From Sabulitectum sp964571965 (GTDB lineage: Bacteria; Fermentibacterota; Fermentibacteria; Fermentibacterales; JCC-6): a stretch of 25,520 nt of DNA. The notes under the pieces were generated by a model. It did not search any database. It was given only the letters and a program-made list of their open reading frames with translations, and was not told the DNA's origin. Each line of letters begins with the position of its first letter. Position 1 is the stretch's first letter. Both the position numbers and the translations under genes were made by a program. This document shows positions 14,834 to 22,083 of this stretch, one piece after another. Where the stretch lies: assembly GCA_964571965.1 (NCBI GenBank), contig CAZNFQ010000028.1:1-25520 (forward strand). Direction: 5' to 3'.

Positions 14834-15610
14834 TCAGAGGTTCTTTCGTTTCCATTCCCTCTCCGGAAGTTTCTGATACTTCCTGAGCCCGGGATACCCC
14901 ACGCATAGCACAGCGGATGCCCGTCCCAGACCCAGATACGGTGAAAGTATCTTCAGAACACCGTTCCAGAGGGTTCCAAGACCCATGGCCTCCGCCTTAA
15001 GGGAAACAAGTGAAGCGGCTATCACGCTGTCGGCGGCACCGGTGACATTCCGCCACGGGGCTCTGAAGAGCAAAACACACGGAGCCCCCCAGGTAATAAG
15101 ATCTTCACCCTCCCGGAGTCTTTTCACGAATGTCTTTCCCGGACCTGCAAGCAGAGAGATAAGTCTGAACCGGTCGAGGATCCTTACAAGTCTCACCAGA
15201 GGAGCAACAACCCGGTTCCTTACATTATCACGTCCCAGCAGAACAGTGACCCGGATTCCCTGGTCGTTGTGACCTGTAGGGGAATACCCCACAGGTGAAA
15301 GAATGTCCCGGACAACATCTTCAGAAAGCTCTTTGTCCAGATAGTTCCTGCTGGATCTCCGGTTCTCGATGATTGCATTTATCGTCTCTTCCAGTGGTGC
15401 TTTATGGTCTTCATCAAACGACTCCAGCTCAAAGCAGTTCCAGGGGCAGTAGCAGCCGCAATGACCACAGCCGATGCAAAGGGAGGAAAAGGAAACCACC
15501 CTGCCGGCCTGATCTGTGTTTACAGCCGAGACCGGACACACCGACGAGCATATTCCACAGCCTCTGCAGAGATCGGCCCTGAAACTAGCGCGGGGATCGA
15601 ATGCGCTCAT
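14834..15610 (-). CDS. Nitroreductase family protein with N-terminal 2[4Fe-4S] ferredoxin domain
   Basis: The 258-residue protein has two 4Fe-4S motifs. The first has Cys 15, 18, 21 and 25 (CRGCGICSSVCP) and the second Cys 45, 48, 51 and 55 (CIGCGHCGCYCP). A nitroreductase-type flavin domain follows (about 75-258), with the RRSSRNY segment that usually contacts FMN phosphate, and GLGTLWNG. Such fusions accept electrons from reduced ferredoxin or pass them to an unknown substrate. They are common in anaerobes. ATG 15610 gives an ATGA overlap with the upstream lipoprotein gene; the frame extends further upstream only as overlap. The ferredoxin-to-flavin electron path is inferred from domain order. 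Confidence 0.88.
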   Translation of the reverse strand: MSAFDPRASFRADLCRGCGICSSVCPVSAVNTDQAGRVVSFSSLCIGCGHCGCYCPWNCFELESFDEDHKAPLEETINAIIENRRSSRNYLDKELSEDVVRDILSPVGYSPTGHNDQGIRVTVLLGRDNVRNRVVAPLVRLVRILDRFRLISLLAGPGKTFVKRLREGEDLITWGAPCVLLFRAPWRNVTGAADSVIAASLVSLKAEAMGLGTLWNGVLKILSPYLGLGRASAVLCVGYPGLRKYQKLPEREWKRKNL

Positions 15611-17190
15611 GGTACCACCTGAATGTCCACATTGGAGGTATCCATGCCCGGAAACACCTCGATCACCCCGGGCCATGCTCCATATGGTTCTCCCGGATCC
15701 CATATGAGATTACCGTTCCAGTCAACGAAACACGAAACCGTGTATCTTCCCCCGGGGAGATTCTCAAGGTGGAATTCACCGCCGGCAAATTCGGCGGTGA
15801 ACCTGCCGTCTCCACCGCCGGCGGATGCTGCCACCACCCGAATAACCTGAGCGGAGGTTCCTGTAAGAACACCGGATACGGAACCCGGCAGGTCACTCCA
15901 CGCGGGTTTGAAGGTCCAGCTCTTTCCCCCGAGGGTATCTCCCTGAAGTGATACCAGTCCCGAATCCAGATCGATACGATACTGTTTCTCACCCAGCAGT
16001 TCCTCATCGGGAAAGAATGAGAAAGCAACAGGTGATGTCCTTACCATCGATCCCCTCACCTGAACATTATCGAAGATCCTGGTAACTGTGTAGAGTGAAT
16101 CAATGGCTTCCAGATCGACCCAGTCGGTGAATGAGATGATGTATGGTCCCCCGGGCGGGACGTCTGAAGCACCGTCTTCCGGATATGACGACTGAATGCT
16201 GAAGTCAAAGGAGGGCATGGAATCAATCGCCCAGAATTCCAGTGAGTCAGGAAGGGAAGGATTACCTGAAAGGTCCTCTATTCCCTGAACGCGAATAGTG
16301 TACATAGTATCCCGCATGGCACCGGTGTATACGGTGATGCGACCTGTGGAGGACCTGCCCGCAGCTGATCTTAAGCCGTAAATCATCAGGGGAACACTGT
16401 CAGGACCTGTAATCGTAACGTAGTCCTCATCCGGATCCGGTGATGTAACCTGCTCGTTCCACTGAAGTTCCAGATGCCAGCCGTCCAATACTTCAACCGC
16501 TGAGATCACAGGACCTATGCTGTCAACTATTGTCATGGCAAGAGAGACGGAGGCTGTATCTCCGCTTGTGAGAGAAACATCACTTCTTACCCCCGCTTCC
16601 CTTTCGGGATCCCATGACCTGCTTCTGTCATTGTCCTCGTAGCACAAAAGCATGTAGTCGCCTTCGGGGAGCCATCCCACTGTAAAAGCTCCAGATGAGT
16701 CAGGGTACTGGGTCAAAAGCGGTGAAGCGGTATCGGGAAGAAGATAGAAATCGCATCGGGCAGATTCCGTAACACTTCCGCCGCCGGTCCTTGACACCGA
16801 TGCCGCTAATGCGGAGAACATGTTTTCAGGAATTGAGTTCCATACCAGTGTCACTGGATCACCGGTGGTGTTTCCATGTGCATCCTTGAGCTGACCCGAA
16901 ACTGTAACGGTAAAGACTTCCATGTGCTCAACAGGCAATATCTCTATGCTGCTTCCCGAAATATGAATCTCTGCGCCACCGGGATATGTTTCCACCATAT
17001 TCTCTTCCCCTGAGATCCTTTCAGAATACTCTATGACCATGAGCCCGGGAATGGTGTCCGTTGGCCCCGGTTCAGGTATTACACCGATGATCTCAGGGGG
17101 ATCTCTGTCTTCGGGGCCTCCTGAAGGTGCAACCACACGGGCACAGGCAGAGGCGAGCAGAAGAAGAGTAATCCCTGTTCGGTTCCTCAT
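15607..17190 (-). CDS. Large lipoprotein with Ig-like (Big_5) domains
   Basis: The 527-residue protein has a lipoprotein signal with lipobox LASAC (Cys near 16) and then SGGPEDRDPPEIIGVIPEPG, the opening typical of SbsA/Big_5 Ig-like proteins of Bacteroidota-type bacteria. At least two further Ig-like segments are suggested, with motifs such as DLSGNPSLPDSLEF and SYPEDGASDVPPGGPYIISF. The C-terminus holds a carboxypeptidase-regulatory-like fold ending in FVDWNGNLIWDPGEPYGAW. These are adhesive or structural surface proteins; no enzyme motif is visible. It overlaps the ParB/TPR gene and the nitroreductase gene by four bases each (ATGA). Confidence 0.82.
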   Translation of the reverse strand: MRNRTGITLLLLASACARVVAPSGGPEDRDPPEIIGVIPEPGPTDTIPGLMVIEYSERISGEENMVETYPGGAEIHISGSSIEILPVEHMEVFTVTVSGQLKDAHGNTTGDPVTLVWNSIPENMFSALAASVSRTGGGSVTESARCDFYLLPDTASPLLTQYPDSSGAFTVGWLPEGDYMLLCYEDNDRSRSWDPEREAGVRSDVSLTSGDTASVSLAMTIVDSIGPVISAVEVLDGWHLELQWNEQVTSPDPDEDYVTITGPDSVPLMIYGLRSAAGRSSTGRITVYTGAMRDTMYTIRVQGIEDLSGNPSLPDSLEFWAIDSMPSFDFSIQSSYPEDGASDVPPGGPYIISFTDWVDLEAIDSLYTVTRIFDNVQVRGSMVRTSPVAFSFFPDEELLGEKQYRIDLDSGLVSLQGDTLGGKSWTFKPAWSDLPGSVSGVLTGTSAQVIRVVAASAGGGDGRFTAEFAGGEFHLENLPGGRYTVSCFVDWNGNLIWDPGEPYGAWPGVIEVFPGMDTSNVDIQVVP

Positions 17191-18374
17191 TTTCCAGCGG
17201 CCAGTTTCTTCCGTATCTGGGCGGATTTCCTGTAGAATGCCTCGGCCTCTGAATGTCTCTTCTGTTTTTCGAGAACAATTGCCAGTTCGACTATATAGTC
17301 GGGATCTTCCGGACTGCTGGAAACTGCGTTGCGAAGATATTCCTCCGCCTCCTGCAATGATCCGGTGAGATTAGCAGTCCTTCCAAGATAGAACCAGGCC
17401 AGGTGAAAGGATGAATCATCGGAAACGACTTCCGTCAGTATGTCGGTTGCCTTTCCATAAAGACCTGTCCTGATGAAGGAGACTCCCTCAAGAAATTCCA
17501 TCATCTGGGGAGAAAGCCTGAACTCTGAAGCCCTGTTACGCCAGTCATTGCCGCGAAGGCTGCCTATCTCTCTGATTATCTCCTTCATATCCGGCTTAAC
17601 TTCCCGGGGAGTTTCCGCGGCAGGTTCTGCAGGACGATCTGCAGCTGCTGTGTTTTCAACCGGGGGAGTTTCCACATGCTCAGGGGACTTTTCTTCCATG
17701 AACACTTCCTCGAGCTCAGTCATGGAGTCAACAGGTTCAACCGGTTCCGTTTGTTTCTCCCCTGTGACAGGGGAAGGTTCAGTTTCTCCCGGAATCTCTT
17801 CTCTGCTGGCAAAAAGGGCCATCTGGCGGCCGGAGAGCTTCTTTTCCAGCAGTCTCTTGAAGCCGGCCTGAAGTCTCTGATCATCGTCGAGAACCTTAAG
17901 AAGCTGGCGAAGCTGGAATTCGCTTATGTCATCGGTAATGAGAACTTTCTGAATAATCTCCCTGGGAAGTTTCAGCAGGTTGAGGAGCTGAGTGATCCTG
18001 GCTCTGGAATACCCGAGCATATCAGCAAGGCGGCTTCTGTTCGCTACTATTTCTCTGCGGAGAATGGCCTCGAAGAGCATGGCTTCTTCCGAGCAGTTGC
18101 TTATAAGAGCGTGTGCAGGTCTAACATGAACCGTAGAGCGTACCACCAGGCACTTTACAATGGTTCTTCCGCTGGTTTTCAGGTGCCATACCGTTCTGTG
18201 ATTCCCAACCAGGGAATATCCCCTGTCCTCTTCGATGAGAACCGGCGGAAGCTCCGGGGTATCGTCACCCTCTTCCCTGGTCCAGTTGCCGGGAGGTTCA
18301 ATACCGTCTATTTCCGTTATCAGGATCTCTTCCAGAGGAAGGTGATCCGCCATTAACTCAGTTTCTCTATCCAT
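17187..18374 (-). CDS. ParB-like DNA-binding domain fused to C-terminal TPR repeats
   Basis: Read from ATG 18374 (AGAGGA six bases before) the protein has 395 residues. Residues about 12-80 resemble the ParB/Srx N-terminal fold, including PPVLIEEDRGYSLVGNHR, where GNHR occupies the GERR/GHHR position. Residues about 95-150 match the ParB helix-turn-helix (ADMLGYSRARITQLLNLLKL). An acidic, proline-rich linker (about 190-285) follows, then one or two TPR units (AWFYLGRTANLTGSLQEAEE and the following helices). It is not a standard chromosome ParB: there is no partner parA and the C-terminal dimer domain is replaced. DNA target and function are unknown; a nucleoid or regulatory adaptor is one inference. 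Confidence 0.78.
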   Translation of the reverse strand: MDRETELMADHLPLEEILITEIDGIEPPGNWTREEGDDTPELPPVLIEEDRGYSLVGNHRTVWHLKTSGRTIVKCLVVRSTVHVRPAHALISNCSEEAMLFEAILRREIVANRSRLADMLGYSRARITQLLNLLKLPREIIQKVLITDDISEFQLRQLLKVLDDDQRLQAGFKRLLEKKLSGRQMALFASREEIPGETEPSPVTGEKQTEPVEPVDSMTELEEVFMEEKSPEHVETPPVENTAAADRPAEPAAETPREVKPDMKEIIREIGSLRGNDWRNRASEFRLSPQMMEFLEGVSFIRTGLYGKATDILTEVVSDDSSFHLAWFYLGRTANLTGSLQEAEEYLRNAVSSSPEDPDYIVELAIVLEKQKRHSEAEAFYRKSAQIRKKLAAGK

Positions 18375-19278
18375 TGGTAGTCCTCTCCCCGAACAGAACC
18401 TCGGCCAGTCTGTCCGGATCTCCGGATACCCTGACGGCACCCGGCAGCCTTCTGAACATGTTCCTCTGTCTTCTGGCATATCTCCATGTATTCACGGATA
18501 TTCTCCCGGCAGCTTCATCCAGTGTGCATCTGCCCTTTAAGTAATCGATAATTTCAGAATAACCGATGGTTGAGGAAAGAACCGGTTCCTCTGTGACTCC
18601 TCTGTCCAGAAGCCCCTGTACCTCTTCAACAAGACCCGAATCGATCATTGCTCCGGTTCTAACTTCGATCCTCTCTCTCAGTTCAATGTTTCCTGCCTCA
18701 AGAACTGCAAATCTGAATCTGGGATCAGGATCCCCACCTTTTTTAAGTTCAGAGGGAGACTCACCGCTCTGGAGGGCTATCTCCAGGGAACGGACCAGTC
18801 TTATTCTGTCTGAAGGATCTATCCTGCCTGCCTCGGTGGAATCCATGGCATGCAGAATTCTGTGAAGAGCTCCGGGAACCTGTTCCTCCATGGCTTCCAG
18901 TGCTTTCCGGATTCCGTCGTTTCTTTGGGGCAGATCGTCCATCAGTCCTGCCAGACACATTATGTAAAGAGCTGAACCACCCACCACAAGAGGAATTCCA
19001 CCCCTGCTGATGATTTTTTCGATAACCTCCATAGCCGCCACGGCATACCATCCCGCAGAGAGAAGAGCGTCAGGCTCCGCAACATCGATCATGTGGTGGG
19101 GAATAAGATCAAGTTCCCCCTTCCGGGGCTTTGCGGTGCCGATGTCCATACCCCGGTAGAACTGCCTGGAATCGGCACTTACTATTTCTATACCGGGAAA
19201 CATAGATGCCAGATGAAGTGCGGAAGCGGTCTTGCCCGCTGCGGTGCATCCTGCAATAACCGGTATGCTACCTTCCAA
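18367..19278 (-). CDS. miaA: tRNA dimethylallyltransferase
   Basis: MiaA transfers an isopentenyl group to N6 of A37 in tRNAs that read codons beginning with U. The protein (303 residues from TTG 19278) shows the P-loop GCTAAGKT (about 10-17; the usual form is GPTASGKT). It also has SADSRQFYRGMDIGTAKP, HHMIDVAEPDA, TIGYSEIIDYL and RQRNMFRR. TTG 19278 has GGAG seven bases upstream; GTG at 19296 would add six residues but has no site. It overlaps mutL by 11 bases and the ParB/TPR gene by eight. A probable substrate tRNA lies upstream of mutL. Confidence 0.95.
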   Translation of the reverse strand: MEGSIPVIAGCTAAGKTASALHLASMFPGIEIVSADSRQFYRGMDIGTAKPRKGELDLIPHHMIDVAEPDALLSAGWYAVAAMEVIEKIISRGGIPLVVGGSALYIMCLAGLMDDLPQRNDGIRKALEAMEEQVPGALHRILHAMDSTEAGRIDPSDRIRLVRSLEIALQSGESPSELKKGGDPDPRFRFAVLEAGNIELRERIEVRTGAMIDSGLVEEVQGLLDRGVTEEPVLSSTIGYSEIIDYLKGRCTLDEAAGRISVNTWRYARRQRNMFRRLPGAVRVSGDPDRLAEVLFGERTTNG

Positions 19279-20974
19279 AACGGTTCTCCAGTTCACTGAA
19301 GGGAATCTCGATCATGGTGGGTCTTCCATGGGGACAGTGGAACGGATCATCCATTGTGAAGAGTGTGTGAAACAGATTTGCCGCTTCTGCCATGCTTATC
19401 TTGTCACCGAATTTGATGGCACCCCTGCATGCGCTTGCAGCTGCAATTCTCTCAGCTTCCGTATGTGATGCCTCCGTTCCACGGGACAGGGCCTCTATAA
19501 CCTCCCGCAGGGCTTCCGTGCCCCGCCTGACGCCAACGGGTACACTTGAAAGGTAAAGGGTATCACCATCCAGCCTGAAATCGTATCCTGCCTGCCTTAT
19601 CATGGTGCCATAGAGTTTGAGAACGGCTTTCTCTTCACCGTCCACTGAGATTTCCTCGGGAAGGAGCATTTGCTGCTGGCCTGCTGTCATGGCGCCCTTA
19701 ACGGAAGAAAGAATTTTCTCGTAGAGTATTCTCTCATGGGCGGCGTGCTGATCCACCAGGAGAAGCCCGGAAGCTGTCTGGGTGATCAGGTATGAATCAG
19801 AGAGAATCATTATCTCCACAGTGTCATCCCAGGAGGAAGCAGATCTTTTCACCTGCTGTGAATCACTTTCAGAAGGCTTTTCGAACTCCATTACCCTTTG
19901 GAAAAGAGAACCTCCCTGCAGGGGTTTTATTCGCTCTTCCCTGTAGCCTCCCGCTGCAGGGCTCCTGGAGAACGATACATTTGATGATGTAACCGTGGAG
20001 TCTCTCCTGCCTGCTGTAATACCCAGAATTGCTGATCGAACAGCGGACTCGACCTGGAAGGGTTTTCTGAATCTTACTTCGCGCTTTGCAGGATGAGCGT
20101 TCACATCCACAAGGGATGGATCCAGGGTAACGGAACAAACCAGCAGAGGATCACCGGCGGGTCCCGAAAATGCTTCTTTTAAAGGATTATAGGCTGCAGG
20201 AGCTACCACGGGTCTTCCGTTAACCAGTACGAACTGATGCCCTCTGCTGCTCCATCTCTTATCCGGGAAAACGGTAAGCTGAACCCGGGTGTTCTCCGCC
20301 GATCCCGATGACTCAACGCATCTCAGTTCCCTTGAAAGGCCGTATCTCGATATGAGTCTTTCCGCCACGTTTTCCGCAGAAGGAAGTGTGAACAAATTCC
20401 TGCCCCCGTGGCTGAAAGATATTCTGCACGGAAGCGCGGAAAGTGATGATCCGGTCACTATCCTCTCGATCCAGGAGAGTTCCGTGGCTTCAGACCGGAG
20501 AAACTTGCGTCTTGCCGGCTGATTGAAAAAGAGATTTTCCACGGTTACAGTTGTGCCGCGAGTTCTTCCGGCGGGTTCCAGGATATCCATTCTGCCGCCG
20601 GTTATCACCATTTTCCAGCCCTCATCTCCGTCTGATGTAAGGATGGTCATTCTGGAAACACTTGCAATACTCGGGAGGGCTTCTCCGCGGAAACCAAGGG
20701 TCTGGATGCTGTTAAGGTCTGAAGGGGAGGTTATTTTACTGGTGGCATGTCTCTGTACCGCCAGCAGAAGATTGTGCCGGCTCATTCCGCAGCCGTCGTC
20801 CCGCACTGCTATGAGCTTCCTTCCGCCTGCCTCCAGTTCAATATCGATTGACGTGGAACCTGCATCCAGTGAGTTCTCCAGAAGCTCCTTTACAACGGAA
20901 GCAGGCCTCTCCACCACCTCACCGGCGGCTATGAGGTTCACAAGGTGATCAGGAAGTCTTCTTACCTCTGCCAT
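19268..20974 (-). CDS. mutL: DNA mismatch repair protein MutL
   Basis: MutL is the ATPase that couples MutS mismatch recognition to strand incision. The 568-residue protein has the GHKL ATPase motifs: ELLENSLDAGS, DDGCGM and TLGFRGEALPSI. The C-terminal domain has the endonuclease motif DQHAAHERILYE, plus CRGAIKFGD and FHCPHGRPT, so it should nick DNA itself as in bacteria lacking MutH. Start is ATG 20974 with GGAGG four bases upstream; a TTG/ATG-poor extension to 21001 is unlikely. No mutS is in the window. It overlaps miaA by 11 bases. Confidence 0.96.
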   Translation of the reverse strand: MAEVRRLPDHLVNLIAAGEVVERPASVVKELLENSLDAGSTSIDIELEAGGRKLIAVRDDGCGMSRHNLLLAVQRHATSKITSPSDLNSIQTLGFRGEALPSIASVSRMTILTSDGDEGWKMVITGGRMDILEPAGRTRGTTVTVENLFFNQPARRKFLRSEATELSWIERIVTGSSLSALPCRISFSHGGRNLFTLPSAENVAERLISRYGLSRELRCVESSGSAENTRVQLTVFPDKRWSSRGHQFVLVNGRPVVAPAAYNPLKEAFSGPAGDPLLVCSVTLDPSLVDVNAHPAKREVRFRKPFQVESAVRSAILGITAGRRDSTVTSSNVSFSRSPAAGGYREERIKPLQGGSLFQRVMEFEKPSESDSQQVKRSASSWDDTVEIMILSDSYLITQTASGLLLVDQHAAHERILYEKILSSVKGAMTAGQQQMLLPEEISVDGEEKAVLKLYGTMIRQAGYDFRLDGDTLYLSSVPVGVRRGTEALREVIEALSRGTEASHTEAERIAAASACRGAIKFGDKISMAEAANLFHTLFTMDDPFHCPHGRPTMIEIPFSELENRFGR

Positions 20975-21047
20975 TGTCCTCCGATTGTCATTCGGCACCA
21001 TTCATGACTCTCCCCGGCTGCGCCGGCAGCGGCCATGGGTGTACCTA

Positions 21048-21134
21048 TGGTGCCGGAAGAGGGACTTGAACCCTCACGCCCTTGTGGGGCAGCGGATTTT
21101 AAGTCCGCTGTGTCTGCCATTCCACCATTCCGGC
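21048..21134 (-). tRNA. tRNA-Leu, anticodon UAA
   Basis: A full cloverleaf is visible on the minus strand: acceptor GCCGGAA pairs with TTCCGGC, discriminator A, and a CCA end encoded in the DNA (21050-21048). The anticodon stem GCGGA/TCCGC encloses CTTAAAA, giving anticodon TAA. The T arm is GAGGG-TTCAAGT-CCCTC. A long variable arm with GCCC/GGGC stem and total length of 87 bases fit a class II leucine tRNA. A36-A37-A38 in the loop is the determinant recognised by MiaA. Confidence 0.96.
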
Positions 21135-21155
21135 ACCGAATCTGTTAACGCACTG

Positions 21156-21161
21156 AATATA
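21156..21161 (-). promoter_or_regulatory. Possible -10 element upstream of tRNA-Leu
   Basis: TATATT on the minus strand lies 21 bases before the mature tRNA 5' end, in the 55-base gap between the tRNA and the preceding exported-protein gene. At 17- or 18-base spacing no convincing -35 is present. It may drive the tRNA and, by read-through, mutL and miaA, since no terminator with a T-tract is seen between tRNA and mutL. Confidence 0.3.
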
Positions 21162-21189
21162 CAAAGGGATTTTGTGTTGTACACATTGT

Positions 21190-22083
21190 TCAGATATCCA
21201 CACCAACGGTGAAGCCGCCGCCATAATCCCCGCCTTCGAGACGATTGACGGTGAAGCCTCCTGTGATCCCTTTGATTCGGAGCTGAAGCTCTCCCTGGAA
21301 CCTTCCCCCCTGACGGTGGGAAAGACAGAGGATAACCGATTCACCGGAACTCACCACCGAAGATATCCCCCAGTCAGGCAACTGCAGAAGGCAAAGAGGT
21401 TCAAGGCCTGCCACTGCCAGATAGTCAGAGCCGTCATACCCGGCGGATGCTTTGAAGCAGCCGCTTTTCACATGGGCACCGGTTCTGTAAACAGCAAGAT
21501 GGTCCACCACCGCTCCACCGCCTTCCATTCTGAAGCAACCTGCAGAATACTCCCCGTGAACACGCAGTCTTCCACCCCTGTCGTCCTGACACCATTCCGG
21601 ACCAATACGCAGGTTATGGGACAGCTCCGGTGAGATTCCTGCGGTGAAGGCGTCTTCTCCCCCTGCAAGAAGCACTGATTCACAGCGGTATTCTCCCTGA
21701 AGACCTCCGGTTTCCCGGTAATCCAAAGTAATACCCTGCCAGGCTGCAGCAATACTGTAACCGCTGAATTTGCATATGGATACGGATGCACCTGAAGCCT
21801 CGAGACAGCATGCATAGCCGTCCTCTGCAACAAAAGAACCCATGGAAGCATGCAGGCCTGAGGTGGTACCGGACGAAAGAACCCTGAAGGCTTCAGCATT
21901 TCCCCCGGCGAAGGTTATCTCCGTGAAGGTTTCTGCGCTGGAGTAAGGAATTCCCGAAATCCCGGTCCAGTTGTGCCATGGGACCAGGCCGCGCATGAAC
22001 CTGAATTCTGTGGCCCTCCCCCCGGAAACCGGTACTGAAAAAGGTGTAAGAAGGGTAAGAATCACAGGGATCAGGGCACTCAT
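21190..22083 (-). CDS. Cysteine-rich exported protein of unknown function
   Basis: I do not recognise this 297-residue protein. It has a signal peptide (about residues 1-20, MSALIPVILTLLTPFSVPVS) and a mature part rich in Gly, Ser and short beta strands (for example CFRMEGGGAVVDHLAVY), which suggests a beta-barrel or beta-solenoid. The mature part carries ten Cys residues, unusual for an outer-membrane barrel, and may form disulfides. ATG at 22083 gives an ATGA overlap with the uvrC stop. In style it resembles the exported protein at 8910-10143, but no convincing alignment was seen by eye. Confidence 0.72.
   Translation of the reverse strand: MSALIPVILTLLTPFSVPVSGGRATEFRFMRGLVPWHNWTGISGIPYSSAETFTEITFAGGNAEAFRVLSSGTTSGLHASMGSFVAEDGYACCLEASGASVSICKFSGYSIAAAWQGITLDYRETGGLQGEYRCESVLLAGGEDAFTAGISPELSHNLRIGPEWCQDDRGGRLRVHGEYSAGCFRMEGGGAVVDHLAVYRTGAHVKSGCFKASAGYDGSDYLAVAGLEPLCLLQLPDWGISSVVSSGESVILCLSHRQGGRFQGELQLRIKGITGGFTVNRLEGGDYGGGFTVGVDI

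Noticed and set aside
17676..18356. Plus-strand open frame (226 codons) opposite the ParB/TPR gene
   Set aside because: It is antisense to a gene with clear domain motifs and has no family features or start signal.
21017..21032. GC-rich inverted repeat (GCTGC-GCCG-GCAGC) between tRNA-Leu and mutL as a terminator
   Set aside because: The arms are five bases and no T-tract follows on the minus strand, so it does not qualify as an intrinsic terminator.
21173..21185. Short inverted repeat TGTGT-TGT-ACACA upstream of the tRNA
   Set aside because: Five-base arms in an A+T-rich gap are expected by chance.
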